Notes: generated from the letters alone by a model not told the origin. Counted from the first letter of the stretch, positions 51,112-60,749 are shown. The stretch is 64,000 nt of DNA from Ructibacterium sp965146665 (GCA_965146665.1 CBCTHE010000003.1:1-64000), one strand, 5' to 3'. Numbers and translations are program-made.

Positions 51112-51816
51112 ATGCAGGAATTGAAAAATAAAAAAATACTGATTGCAGATGATGAAAAAGACCTTCTGCGTTTGATACAGGACATCCTGTGGGCGGACGG
51201 ATATTTTCATGTGTACACCGCGGAAAACTGTAAAGAAGCGATGCGCGTCATCCATCAGCAGCCGATTGCGCTCTGTATTCTGGATGTAAACCTGCCTGAT
51301 GGGAACGGTTTTTCACTGTATCAGGATATTCGGGAATGCTCTCAGGCGCCTGTGATATTTCTCACGGCCCGAGGCGAGGCAGATGACAAACTGCAGGGAC
51401 TGGGCCTGGGCGCGGACGATTATATTGTGAAGCCTTTTTTAACAGGCGAGCTGCTGCTGCGAATTACCGCGCTGCTGCGCCGCACCTATGCCACAAAACA
51501 GGAGGCGGCTGGGTTTCGGTTGTCGGACCGGACAGTTGATTTTGAAACAGCGGAGGTAAACTGTCAGAATAAAAGAATTTCCCTGACTGCCAAAGAGTTC
51601 ATCCTGATCAAAAAGCTGTGGGAGAATAAAAACCGCATTGTGACAAATGACGCACTGTGTCTGGCGGCTTGGGGCGATCAGTATTACGGCTATGAAAATA
51701 CGCTGATGGTGCATATCCGCCGTCTGCGGGAAAAAATTGAACAAAATCCGTCCAAGCCCAAACATCTGATAACGGCAAAGGGGCTGGGATATAAGCTGGT
51801 GGTTGAAGATGAATAA
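51112..51816 (+). CDS. OmpR-family response regulator of the exporter locus
   Basis: 234 residues from ATG 51112 (GGAG 8 bases upstream; ATG 51100 is possible). Receiver domain: IADDEKDLLRLI, phospho-acceptor Asp in LCILDVNLPDGNG, conserved Thr in IFLTARGE and Lys in DDYIVKPF. The winged-helix C-terminal domain has ISLTAKEFILIKKLWENKN and MVHIRRLREKIE. Overlaps the histidine kinase gene by 8 bases and is divergent from the exporter, which it presumably activates. Confidence 0.92.
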   Translation: MQELKNKKILIADDEKDLLRLIQDILWADGYFHVYTAENCKEAMRVIHQQPIALCILDVNLPDGNGFSLYQDIRECSQAPVIFLTARGEADDKLQGLGLGADDYIVKPFLTGELLLRITALLRRTYATKQEAAGFRLSDRTVDFETAEVNCQNKRISLTAKEFILIKKLWENKNRIVTNDALCLAAWGDQYYGYENTLMVHIRRLREKIEQNPSKPKHLITAKGLGYKLVVEDE

Positions 51817-53146
51817 AACGGTTTGGAAAATATTTATACAGTTTACAGTATTGTCCGTGGCCATTTCCATGATTCTGCTATTCATCAATTTCTTTGGCAT
51901 TGCCTATTTGTGGAGCGATACGGGAAATGTTTATCCAAACACCCAAAAACACATTTTGGAGCAGATCAGTGAAAAAATGAGTATAACCAATGGCAATATA
52001 ACCTTGATGGACAGCGGTGTAATTCCGAAAAACAACTGGTGTATTCTGATTGATGAAGGCGGAGCGGTCATCTGGGACTACAATAAGCCAGACGATGTCC
52101 CAACCGCTTATACCATCAATGATGTTGCAAAAATGACGCGCTGGTTTTTGAAAGACTACCCTGTCTATGTCCGTGCGGAGGATTACGGACTGCTGGTGAT
52201 GGGGATGCCCAAAAATGCTGTCGGCAAATACGATTTGGAATATTCCATGGACTGGTTTGACTCGCTTCCCCAGCGGACGCTGAGCATTTTCCTGATCAAC
52301 CTGATTCTGGCCGCAATGCTGGCCTGTCTCTTTGGAGTTACGCTGTACAGGCGCTTGAAAATGCTCACGTCAGGGATTCGGGATTTGCGGTGTGAAAAAA
52401 GGGTACAGCTCAGAGAAAAGGGAATCTTTAAGGAGCTCTCGAAAAATATCAATGAGACATCAGAGGGAATTGCGCGGAAAAACGCGGCACTGCTTTCACG
52501 GGATGAGGCGCGCGCAAACTGGATCGCCGGTATATCACACGACATACGAACGCCGCTGTCCATGATCATGGGATATTCGGAAGCGCTCACGAACGCGCCC
52601 GGACTGACGGAGGAGGAGAGACAGCAGGCAAGGCTGATCACAGCCCAAAGTCTGAAAATGAAAAAGCTGATTGAGGATTTGAACCTCATTTCATCCCTTG
52701 AATACGATATGCAGCCCTCCAGAAAGAAAATGGTGCGGATCTGTCCTCTGCTCCGCAAAGTCGTGTCAGACCTGATCAATAACGGGCTTTCCGAAAAATA
52801 TGAGATAAATCTCGGTTTTCAATATGAACAGGCTGTTATTCTGGGAGATGAGTTCCTTTTGGAACGCGCATTTTTTAATCTGCTGAACAACGCTGTCACA
52901 CATAATGAAAACGGCTGCAGCATTGACATTGCTGAATATGAGGAGCGGGGTGCGGTCTGGATTAAAATATCGGACAATGGACGCGGTGTTCCCGCGGAGG
53001 TCCTTAAGTGCATTGCCGTCATGCCGAAAACGGCCCACGGTTTGGGACTGCCCATGGCCTATAGGATCTTCCAAGTCCACGGCGGAAACATGCGCTGTCA
53101 AAATGAAAACGGCTTTTCCGTTCTCATTCAGCTGCCGCTGAAATGA
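51809..53146 (+). CDS. sensor histidine kinase of the exporter locus
   Basis: 445 residues from ATG 51809. Two membrane helices at about 8-32 (FTVLSVAISMILLFINFFGI) and 160-185 bracket an extracellular domain of about 130 residues, and a short HAMP-like stretch follows. H-box WIAGISHDIRTPLSM with the phospho-His, N-box NLLNNAVTHNENG, G1 ISDNGRGVP, G2 HGLGLPM. The sizeable outer domain resembles VanS- or lantibiotic-type sensors rather than the loop-less BceS type, so ligand sensing could be direct. Confidence 0.9.
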   Translation: MNKTVWKIFIQFTVLSVAISMILLFINFFGIAYLWSDTGNVYPNTQKHILEQISEKMSITNGNITLMDSGVIPKNNWCILIDEGGAVIWDYNKPDDVPTAYTINDVAKMTRWFLKDYPVYVRAEDYGLLVMGMPKNAVGKYDLEYSMDWFDSLPQRTLSIFLINLILAAMLACLFGVTLYRRLKMLTSGIRDLRCEKRVQLREKGIFKELSKNINETSEGIARKNAALLSRDEARANWIAGISHDIRTPLSMIMGYSEALTNAPGLTEEERQQARLITAQSLKMKKLIEDLNLISSLEYDMQPSRKKMVRICPLLRKVVSDLINNGLSEKYEINLGFQYEQAVILGDEFLLERAFFNLLNNAVTHNENGCSIDIAEYEERGAVWIKISDNGRGVPAEVLKCIAVMPKTAHGLGLPMAYRIFQVHGGNMRCQNENGFSVLIQLPLK

Positions 53147-53178
53147 TGTTTTGATCAGAAATGGATATCGGATATGAG

Positions 53179-53220
53179 AACAGCCCATCCCCTAATTCTA
53201 CCAGGGAATGGGCTGTTTGA
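53179..53220 (+). terminator. terminator after the histidine kinase gene
   Basis: AACAGCCCATCCC at 53179-53191 pairs with GGGAATGGGCTGTT at 53204-53217 with one bulged base; short T-run (TTTG). Confidence 0.6.
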
Positions 53221-53245
53221 TTGTGAATGCAGATGGTTCTGGGGT

Positions 53246-53278
53246 ACCCGACCACAATCTTTGATTGTGTTGTTGGGT
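53246..53278 (-). terminator. hairpin after nrdD
   Basis: ACCCGAC-CACAATC at 53246-53259 and GATTGTG-TTGTTGGGT at 53263-53278 form a mostly paired stem just beyond the nrdD stop at 53290. No T-run follows on the minus strand, so termination is uncertain. Confidence 0.35.
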
Positions 53279-53289
53279 CAGGTTCTTAT

Positions 53290-55665
53290 TTATTTTGCAG
53301 GCGTGTCATTGTCTGCCGCGTCCTCCGCAATGTCATTGCATGCGCTCATATGTTTTACGCGGTCGGATTCCTCCGCGCGTTTGCCGTTGTTGAACCGGTC
53401 CAGGGTTCCAACCAGATATCCGGTGATCCGGCGGATCCGCTCAAATCCGGGCTGCTGGCCGTGCTCGTCGGCAGAGCGGCCGCACTGCGGGCAGACGTCG
53501 CCGATGATACCTGTGTATCCGCAGACCGGGTCACGGTCAACCGGATGGTTGACACTGCCATAGCCCACGCCCTGTTCCTTCATGCAACGAATCACCTTTT
53601 CAAAGGCCTCCAAATTGGTGGTGGGATCACCGTCCAGCTCAATATAGGTGATATGTCCGCCGTTGGTCAGCGCGTGATAGGGAGCCTCCAGCCGGATTTT
53701 ATCAAATGCACTGATGCTGTAATAGACCGGGATATGGAAGGAGTTGGTATAGTATTCCCGATCCGTAACGCCGGGGATGTTTCCATATTTTTCGCGGTCC
53801 AGACGGACAAAGCGCCCGGACAGTCCCTCTGCCGGCGTGGCGATCAGAGAGAAATTCAAACCGTATTTTTCCGTTGCCTGATCCATACGCTGGCGCATGT
53901 AACCGACAATTTCAAGCCCCAGGTTCTGGGCCGTGGTGGATTCGCCGTGATGCTGTCCAATCAGGGACTTCAAACATTCCGCCAGACCGATGAAGCCGGT
54001 GGTCAGCGTGCCGTGCTTTAAGACTTCTTCCACAGAATCATCCGGGCCCAGATCCGCGGAATCAATCCATACGCCCTGTCCCATCAGGAAGGGATAGTTG
54101 CGCACCTTTTTCGCACACTGAATTTTGAAACGCTCCAAAAGCTGGTCAATAACCAGGTCGATCTTGCGGCCCAGATCCTCAAAAAACAGCTCCACATTCC
54201 CGTGGGCCTTAATGGCGAGCCGGGGGAGGTTGATGGAGGTAAAGCTCAGATTGCCGCGTCCGTAAACGATTTCACGGGTGGGATCATAGGCGTTCCCGAC
54301 CACACGGGTCCGGCAGCCCATATAGGCGGCTTCGGTTTCGGGGCGGCCCTCCTTGTAGTACTGGAGATTAAAGGGGGCGTCTATAAAGCTGAAGTTCGGG
54401 AACAGGCGCTTTGCGGATACCCGGCAGGCCAGCTTGAACAGGTCATAGTTGGGATCCTCTGGATTATAACTGACACCTTCCTTCACTTTGAAGATATGAA
54501 TGGGGAAGATAGGGGTCTCGCCGTTTCCAAGTCCGGCCTCCGTGGCCAGCAGAACATTTTTGATCACCATTCTGCCCTCGGGCGTGATATCGGTACCATA
54601 GTTCAGCGAGCTGAAGGGGATCTGCGCGCCCGCGCGGGAGTGCATGGTGTTGAGATTATGCACAAGAGCCTCCATGGCCTGATAGGTGGCGCGGTCGGTC
54701 TCACGCTGCGCGGCTTTTGTGGCAAAGGCGCAGATTTGCTTTGCCTTGTCCTCATCCGGGGTATAGGCGGTCAGCTTCCCGCTGAGCAGTGCCTGGTAGG
54801 TTTCGCCGTTTGCAAGGCAGGGAGACTCGCCGGTTTCCTCCTGAACGCTGGCGATCAGCTCCTTGGCAAGCGTCTGGCCGTCCTCGTGACCGCAGTCCAG
54901 TTCCAAAGCACGGCCCAGATTTTCGGTAAACCGGCGCTTATAGGTTTTGGCAACGCCGGGCGCCATGCTGTAGTCAAAGTTTGGAACGCTCTGGCCGCCG
55001 TGCTGGTCATTTTGATTGGACTGAATCGCGATACAGGCCAGCGCGGAATAGCTGGCAATGTCATTGGGTTCCCGCAGAAAACCGTGTCCGGTGGAAAAGC
55101 CGCCTTCAAACAGGGTTTTCAGATCAATCTGACAGCAGGTGGTCGTCAGGGTCAGAAAATCCAGATCATGGATATGGATGTCCCCATTCCGATGGGCTTC
55201 GGAATGGCGCGGATCCAGAATAAACATATCGTAAAACTGCTTGGCGCCCTCTGAACCGTATTTGAGCATGGTTCCCATTGCGGTGTCTCCGTCAATGTTG
55301 GCGTTTTCCCGCTTTACGTCATTCTCGCTGGCGGGTTTAAAGGTGAGGTCCTCATAGACCTTCATGAGCCGGGTATTCATTTCCCGGACGCGGGTCCGCT
55401 GGGAGCGGTAGAGAATGAATTCCTTGGCGGTTCGGCTGTGGCCCTCCTCAATCAGCACATGCTCAACGGCATCCTGGATCTGCTCCACGGTGGGACGCTC
55501 AATGTCCTGGGATTCGATATAATCGCTGACCTGGGTAGCCAGGGCCATGGATGTCTGGTAGTCCTTGCCGCCAATGGCTTCCGCGGCCCTGTAGATCGCG
55601 CTGGCGATCTTTTCAATGTCAAAGCGCACTTCGCGGCCGTCACGTTTTACGATGGTTTTGATCAA
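53290..55665 (-). CDS. nrdD: anaerobic ribonucleoside-triphosphate reductase
   Basis: Class III reductase making deoxynucleoside triphosphates without oxygen. About 791 residues if translation begins at TTG 55665, which has GGAGG 8 bases upstream and gives the standard opening IKTIVKRDGREVRFDIEKI; the frame is open to 55710. An ATP-cone regulatory domain occupies about 1-95, and the HDLD segment (IHIHDLDFL) opens the catalytic domain. The C-terminus has the zinc-site cysteines (DPVCGYTGIIGDVCPQCG) and the glycyl-radical segment RRITGYLVGTLDRFN. Regulated by NrdR boxes; activated by NrdG encoded at 24258-24764. Confidence 0.96.
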   Translation of the reverse strand: MIKTIVKRDGREVRFDIEKIASAIYRAAEAIGGKDYQTSMALATQVSDYIESQDIERPTVEQIQDAVEHVLIEEGHSRTAKEFILYRSQRTRVREMNTRLMKVYEDLTFKPASENDVKRENANIDGDTAMGTMLKYGSEGAKQFYDMFILDPRHSEAHRNGDIHIHDLDFLTLTTTCCQIDLKTLFEGGFSTGHGFLREPNDIASYSALACIAIQSNQNDQHGGQSVPNFDYSMAPGVAKTYKRRFTENLGRALELDCGHEDGQTLAKELIASVQEETGESPCLANGETYQALLSGKLTAYTPDEDKAKQICAFATKAAQRETDRATYQAMEALVHNLNTMHSRAGAQIPFSSLNYGTDITPEGRMVIKNVLLATEAGLGNGETPIFPIHIFKVKEGVSYNPEDPNYDLFKLACRVSAKRLFPNFSFIDAPFNLQYYKEGRPETEAAYMGCRTRVVGNAYDPTREIVYGRGNLSFTSINLPRLAIKAHGNVELFFEDLGRKIDLVIDQLLERFKIQCAKKVRNYPFLMGQGVWIDSADLGPDDSVEEVLKHGTLTTGFIGLAECLKSLIGQHHGESTTAQNLGLEIVGYMRQRMDQATEKYGLNFSLIATPAEGLSGRFVRLDREKYGNIPGVTDREYYTNSFHIPVYYSISAFDKIRLEAPYHALTNGGHITYIELDGDPTTNLEAFEKVIRCMKEQGVGYGSVNHPVDRDPVCGYTGIIGDVCPQCGRSADEHGQQPGFERIRRITGYLVGTLDRFNNGKRAEESDRVKHMSACNDIAEDAADNDTPAK

Positions 55666-55756
55666 TTTGTCCAACCTCCAATTTTTCAAATTTGCAAAAT
55701 ATAAGCGCAAGGAGTTTGGTAGACTGTCCCCAAATTGTTACACTCTCTTGCGCCAA

Positions 55757-55804
55757 ATACCATATATTGTGATTTGTTCTGAAAGAATGGTGCAGATATA
55801 GTAT
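55757..55804 (-). promoter_or_regulatory. tandem NrdR boxes in the nrdD promoter
   Basis: The NrdR consensus is ACACWATATATWGTGT. ATACCATATATTGTGA at 55757-55772 matches 13 of 16 positions. A weaker half-conserved box starts 32 bases on (55789-55804, right half ATATAGTAT), the spacing normal for paired boxes. The second overlaps the -10 of the nrdD promoter, the first lies just downstream of the expected transcription start. Confidence 0.65.
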
Positions 55805-55828
55805 AGTCCTGTTGTGCCAGAAAGTCAA
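55800..55828 (-). promoter_or_regulatory. sigma-A-like promoter for nrdD
   Basis: On the minus strand TTGACT (complement of 55823-55828) and TATACT (complement of 55800-55805) with a 17-base spacer, about 135 bases upstream of the TTG start. Confidence 0.7.
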
Positions 55829-56005
55829 CAGGAAATGCAAAAATCTTTGTTACATTTGTGTAACAAAGAGGGCGCTGTATTTTAGGTACATGCAAAGCTG
55901 CCGTCTCAGGCGCGGGAAAGCTGGAGAACTCTGGGAATCTATGGCAATGGAATGCCATCCGAATTTGCAGAGGATGAAAAACTTGACGGATTTCGGAAAA
56001 AACTC

Positions 56006-56034
56006 GTGACAAGTAATATAGTTTATGCTATACT
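56006..56034 (+). promoter_or_regulatory. sigma-A-like promoter for smc-ftsY
   Basis: GTGACA at 56006-56011 and TATACT at 56029-56034, spacer 17, 74 bases before the smc start. The rest of 55829-56005 shows nothing I recognise. Confidence 0.6.
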
Positions 56035-56107
56035 TGATTATTAGCATGTCCGTCTGCTGTCCAGACGGAAAAAACATACGAAAACACGATGGAAGAGGAT
56101 AAAAGAT

Positions 56108-59100
56108 ATGCGGCTGAAGAGTATCGAAATGCAGGGGTTTAAGTCCTTTGCCGACAAAATTTACCTGGACTTTAATCCGGGAATCACCGCCATTGTCGGA
56201 CCAAACGGCTCCGGAAAAAGCAACATTTCTGACGCCATCCGCTGGGTCATGGGGGAACAGAGCGTCAAGTCCCTCCGCGGCAGCAAAATGGAGGATGTGA
56301 TTTTCTCTGGTACGGAATCCCGGAAAGCCCTGGGCTTCGCGGAGGTCACGCTGGCGCTGGACAATTCCGATCACTATTTTTCTCTGGATTTTCCTGAGAT
56401 TACGGTTACCCGGCGGGTGTACCGCAGCGGCGAGGGGGAGTATTATATCAATAAAACCCTTTGCCGGCTCAAGGACATCCACGAGCTTTTTATGGATACG
56501 GGACTGGGACGGGATGGATACTCCATCATTGGCCAGGGAAAAATCGACAGTATACTCAGTACGAAATCTGAGGACCGCCGCCAGATCTTTGAAGAGGCGG
56601 CCGGCATATCCAAATATAAATACCGGAAAATTGAAGCGGAGCGCAAGCTGCTGCAAACCACGGACAACCTGACCCGCGTGGAGGATATATTAGGGGAGCT
56701 GGAGGCGCAGCTCGGGCCCTTGGAGCGCCAATCCGAAAAGGCGAGAAAATACCTGCTTCTGCGCGATGAAATGCGCGGGCTGGACATCACGGTCTCTGTG
56801 ATGAATGCGGAAAAGGCCAAAACGGAACTGGCGGAGCTGAACAGGAATATCGCCATGCTTTCTGAGCAGATAGAGGGAATCCAATCAGAGCTTTCCGAGA
56901 CGGACGCTGAGATCGCGCGGATGTATGACAGCCTGGGGGATTATGACCGGAAAATGGAGGCCTGCCGGGAGCAGGACAAGCACACGGTGGCCTCCATCAA
57001 TGCGCAGAAGAACCAGGTCAATCTGCTTGTCAGCGATATGGAGCACAACAGCCAAAACATCAGTCGGCTGGAGGAGGAGGTCCGCGCGGGCACAGAGGAG
57101 ACTGCCAGGATTGACCAGTCCATCGCCGGCCATCTTCAAACCCTGGAAACCTTGAATGCCCAGAATCAGGGGACGGCAAGGAGCCTGGATGAGCTTACGG
57201 CGGAGTCCAAGCGGACAGATCAGGATGCGGCCGCCAAGAACAGCGCGCTGGAGGCCATTAAGTCAGAGATCATAGAGTTGACGGCCGCTGTGAATGCGCT
57301 GCGGGCTGGCTGTGCCAATTTGGACGTGCTGGAGGAAAATTTTACTGCCCGCCGGTCAGTGGTCGAAAACGAGCTCTCGGGAAAGTCGCTGGATAAGGAG
57401 GGACTGCTCCGGGCCGCGGAGGAGCACGAGAAGCGGTATAACCTCTGCGGTGATGAAATCGGCCGCTGTCAGGATTCCATCCGGCGTCTGGAGGAGCAGG
57501 CCGGGAGCATTGAGACTGGCCTCCGTCAGCTGGCGGAGCTGAGGAATCAGCATATTATGGCCCTGAACCAGCGTCAGTCAAGGCGGAATATGCTTGCGGA
57601 CATGGAACGGGAATATGAAGGGTATGCGCGGGGGGTCAAGGGCGTTATGACCGCCTATCAAAAAGGGGAGATCCCGCGGGCTAAAATTTTTGGACCGCTG
57701 GCACAGCTCATCAAGACCGACCGAAAGTATATCACAGCCATTGAGACCGCGCTGGGGGCGGCGAACCAGAATATTGTCACAGCGTCGGAGGAGGATGCCA
57801 AGGCTGCCATTGGATACCTGAAATCCCGGCGGCTGGGACGGGCCACTTTTTTGCCAGTGAGTGCCATCAAGCCCCGGAGCTTTGACAGTACGGCCGCGCA
57901 GAAGCTCCCGGGCTTCATTGCGGTGGCGTCGGATCTGGTCCGCTGTGAGGAAATCTATCAAAGCATTGTCAGCAGTTTTCTGGGCACAACCGTCATTTGT
58001 GATAGTCTGGACAGTGCGGTTGCCATGGCCAGAAAAACCGGACACCGGTTTCGCATTGTCACCCTGGAAGGGGATGTGATTCAGGCGGGCGGCGCCATGA
58101 CAGGCGGAAGCGCGGCCAAAACCACCGGTTCCCTTTCCCGCGCCGGAGAGATTGAGAGCCTTGGAGCCGAGATACAAAAGCTGAAAGAGTCGGTGGCAGC
58201 TGAGGGTGAGGAACAGCAGAAGCTGACGTCCAGTCTGGAGAAAAAACAGGCGCAGGTTCGGGAGGAAAACCGGCGGCTTCAGGAAAAACAACAAGAAATG
58301 GTTCGGTTACAGTCCGAGCTTCAGCATCAGCAAGTCCTGCTGGAGAATCTGGAGACCTCTGCCGGACAGCTGGAGAACGAGCTGGCCGGGATCCGGGAGC
58401 GGATCGCGGAGATTCAGCGCGAAAAAGAGGAAAAGTCCCGGGAGATCACGGCCAAATCGCAGGCATGCGAAACGCTGGAACAGCAGGTGTCCGCGGTACA
58501 GCGGGAGTATTCCGAGCTCTCCGGCAGAAACGACCAGCTGGTCACCAAGCTCACAGAGCTGAATATCGCGCGCAATACCATCTTGAAGGATATTGAACTG
58601 CAGAACGACCGGATTTGCCGGCTGAATTCGGAAAAGGCGCATACCCTGGAGGCAATCACCGCCAAGCGCGGGGGAATCCAGATGCTTCGGGACAGAAACG
58701 CGGGAATTGCCGGGGAGATCGAAACACTCAAACAACAGACCGGAGCGTTGGAACAGGCGCTTTCCTCCTGCCAGACAAAACTGGATACCCTCGCCCGGGA
58801 AAGGGCGGAACTGGAGGAACGGCTGAGAAAACGGCAGGCATCCGTGAAGGATGTACAGGAGCAGATGTTCCAGCTGACCCAGCAGCAGGGAAAGATGGAG
58901 TCCCGGTCCGCAAAGTATGAGCTGGAAATTGAGAGCATTGTCAACCGCCTGTGGGAGGAATACGAGCTTCCCTACAGCGAGGCGGCCGCCATGAAGGCGG
59001 AGGAGGATTTTGATTTTAAAACCGCCTCCATACGCATTCGGGAGCTCCGGGAACAGATCCGGGCTTTGGGGAATATCAACATTGACGCCATTGAGGAATA

Positions 59101-59671
59101 TAAAAATGTCAAGGAGCGGTTTGATTTCCTGACCATTCAGACGAACGATCTGGAAAAGGCAAAAAAAGAGCTGGAATCGGTCATCGATGATATGCTGGCC
59201 ATCATGCAAAGCCGGTTTGCGGAGCAGTTCAGGATCATCAATGAAAATTTCAACCGTGTGTTTTCCGCGCTGTTCGGCGGTGGCCGGGCGAATCTGACTT
59301 TGACAGAGCCGGAAAATATTCTGGAGAGCGGCATTGAGATTGAGGCACAGCCGCCGGGGAAAAAACTGCAGAGTCTGACCTTGCTGTCAGGCGGTGAGCG
59401 GGCTTTTACAGCCATTGCTCTGCTGTTTGCCATTTTGGACGTCCGGCCCACGCCCTTCTGTATTCTGGACGAAATTGAGGCGGCTCTGGACGATGTGAAT
59501 GTATACCGGTATGCGGATTATCTGCGTCACTACAGTGACAAGACCCAGTTTATTGTGGTCACGCACAGACGGGGCACCATGGAGGCCGCCAACATTCTCT
59601 ACGGCGTCACCATGCAGGAGCGCGGAATTTCAAAGCTTCTGTCCCTGAATATAGATGAAGTACAGCAGTAA
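56108..59671 (+). CDS. smc: chromosome segregation ATPase SMC
   Basis: Condensin core that organises and segregates the chromosome. 1187 residues, standard length. Head: Walker A AIVGPNGSGKSNISDAIRW, then QGKIDSILSTKSEDRRQIFE. Long coiled coil at about 165-505. Hinge at about 520-660 (FGPLAQLIKTDRKYITAIE, GDVIQAGGAMTGGS). Second coiled coil to about 1000, then signature LLSGGERAFTAIALLFA and Walker B FCILDEIEAALDD. Followed 13 bases later by ftsY, the common order in Bacillota. The kleisin genes are not here. Confidence 0.97.
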   Translation: MRLKSIEMQGFKSFADKIYLDFNPGITAIVGPNGSGKSNISDAIRWVMGEQSVKSLRGSKMEDVIFSGTESRKALGFAEVTLALDNSDHYFSLDFPEITVTRRVYRSGEGEYYINKTLCRLKDIHELFMDTGLGRDGYSIIGQGKIDSILSTKSEDRRQIFEEAAGISKYKYRKIEAERKLLQTTDNLTRVEDILGELEAQLGPLERQSEKARKYLLLRDEMRGLDITVSVMNAEKAKTELAELNRNIAMLSEQIEGIQSELSETDAEIARMYDSLGDYDRKMEACREQDKHTVASINAQKNQVNLLVSDMEHNSQNISRLEEEVRAGTEETARIDQSIAGHLQTLETLNAQNQGTARSLDELTAESKRTDQDAAAKNSALEAIKSEIIELTAAVNALRAGCANLDVLEENFTARRSVVENELSGKSLDKEGLLRAAEEHEKRYNLCGDEIGRCQDSIRRLEEQAGSIETGLRQLAELRNQHIMALNQRQSRRNMLADMEREYEGYARGVKGVMTAYQKGEIPRAKIFGPLAQLIKTDRKYITAIETALGAANQNIVTASEEDAKAAIGYLKSRRLGRATFLPVSAIKPRSFDSTAAQKLPGFIAVASDLVRCEEIYQSIVSSFLGTTVICDSLDSAVAMARKTGHRFRIVTLEGDVIQAGGAMTGGSAAKTTGSLSRAGEIESLGAEIQKLKESVAAEGEEQQKLTSSLEKKQAQVREENRRLQEKQQEMVRLQSELQHQQVLLENLETSAGQLENELAGIRERIAEIQREKEEKSREITAKSQACETLEQQVSAVQREYSELSGRNDQLVTKLTELNIARNTILKDIELQNDRICRLNSEKAHTLEAITAKRGGIQMLRDRNAGIAGEIETLKQQTGALEQALSSCQTKLDTLARERAELEERLRKRQASVKDVQEQMFQLTQQQGKMESRSAKYELEIESIVNRLWEEYELPYSEAAAMKAEEDFDFKTASIRIRELREQIRALGNINIDAIEEYKNVKERFDFLTIQTNDLEKAKKELESVIDDMLAIMQSRFAEQFRIINENFNRVFSALFGGGRANLTLTEPENILESGIEIEAQPPGKKLQSLTLLSGGERAFTAIALLFAILDVRPTPFCILDEIEAALDDVNVYRYADYLRHYSDKTQFIVVTHRRGTMEAANILYGVTMQERGISKLLSLNIDEVQQ

Positions 59672-59684
59672 CGGAGGAGAGAAC

Positions 59685-60617
59685 ATGGGATTATTAAATA
59701 AAATCAAAGAAAGTCTGAGCAAAACCAGAGAGTCCATCAATGAGAAATTTGAAACTGTCATAAAAACCTTCCGCGCCGTAGACGAGGAGTTGTTTGAGGA
59801 ACTGGAGGAGGCGCTGATCACCGCAGATCTTGGGGTGAACACCTCCATGGAGATCATTGAACGGCTCCGTGCGGCAGCAGAGGAAAAGCACATCACCAAC
59901 AGCGCGGAGCTCAAGGGTGAACTGGCACAGATTCTCAAAGATATTTTAAATGAAGGGGCTGACAGCAAGCTCAATGTATTCGGCCTGCCGGCAGTCATTA
60001 TGGTGATTGGCGTCAATGGAGTCGGCAAGACCACATCCATTGGCAAGATTGCCAATATGTATAAACAGCAGGGAAAGGAGGTCGTGATCGCGGCGGCAGA
60101 CACATTCCGCGCCGCGGCCATTGAACAGCTGGAGGTCTGGGCGGACCGGGCGGGCGTCCGGATAATCAAGCAACAGGAGGGATCTGACCCTGCGGCGGTG
60201 ATCTATGATGCCATCAACGCCTGCAAGGGCAAGTATGTGGATGTGCTTCTCTGCGACACGGCCGGCCGGCTTCATAATAAGAAAAATCTGATGGAGGAAC
60301 TGAAAAAAATTTACCGGATCCTGGATCGGGAGCTGCCCATGGGCGGTAAAGAGATTATGCTGGTACTGGACGCCACCACGGGACAGAACGCAGTCCAGCA
60401 GGCCAAGGAGTTCAAGGAGGCCGCGGACATCACCGGAATCATGCTGACAAAGCTGGATGGGACCGCCAAAGGCGGCATTGTCTTTGCCATCAAAAATGAA
60501 TACGATATCCCGGTCAAGCTGGTGGGGGTGGGCGAGGGCGTGGATGATATCGCCCTGTTTGACCCGGACGAGTTCGTCAATGGAATCCTGGATATTGAGG
60601 CGGAACAGAAAAATTAG
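59685..60617 (+). CDS. ftsY: signal recognition particle receptor FtsY
   Basis: Membrane-docking GTPase for SRP-ribosome complexes. 310 residues from ATG 59685 (GGAGGAG upstream); the short Gram-positive form without a long acidic A domain. N domain helices, then G1 GVNGVGKTTSIGKIA, the IBD loop AADTFRAAAIEQLEVW, G3 CDTAGRLHNKKNLM, G4 TKLDGTAKGG. Coupled to smc. Confidence 0.96.
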   Translation: MGLLNKIKESLSKTRESINEKFETVIKTFRAVDEELFEELEEALITADLGVNTSMEIIERLRAAAEEKHITNSAELKGELAQILKDILNEGADSKLNVFGLPAVIMVIGVNGVGKTTSIGKIANMYKQQGKEVVIAAADTFRAAAIEQLEVWADRAGVRIIKQQEGSDPAAVIYDAINACKGKYVDVLLCDTAGRLHNKKNLMEELKKIYRILDRELPMGGKEIMLVLDATTGQNAVQQAKEFKEAADITGIMLTKLDGTAKGGIVFAIKNEYDIPVKLVGVGEGVDDIALFDPDEFVNGILDIEAEQKN

Positions 60618-60647
60618 GAAAATTTTTGAGAAATATCAAAAAAAGAC

Positions 60648-60676
60648 TTGCCAAAGAGAAAAGTTTATGGTATGAT
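60648..60676 (+). promoter_or_regulatory. sigma-A-like promoter for rplS
   Basis: TTGCCA at 60648-60653 and TATGAT at 60671-60676, spacer 17, just upstream of the leader structure. Confidence 0.65.
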
Positions 60677-60689
60677 GATTCAGTTAATT

Positions 60690-60731
60690 ACGGGTAGTCC
60701 TCTGTTGCCATGCTGCGGCAAGAATACCTTA
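60690..60731 (+). ncRNA. ribosomal protein L19 leader
   Basis: The 5' untranslated region has GGGTA (60692-60696) pairing with TACCT (60725-60729) and an inner stem TTGCC (60705-60709) with GGCAA (60717-60721), plus the conserved-looking GTCCTCTG and AAGAATACC stretches. This matches my memory of the Firmicutes L19 leader, a regulatory RNA by which L19 is thought to control its own synthesis. Not checked against a covariance model. Confidence 0.65.
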
Positions 60732-60749
60732 GAAAGAAAGGAAAGAGCT

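Noticed and set aside
60648..60749. Longer N-terminus of L19
   Set aside because: The upstream frame overlaps a promoter and a structured leader; ATG 60750 has a good ribosome site and gives the standard protein.
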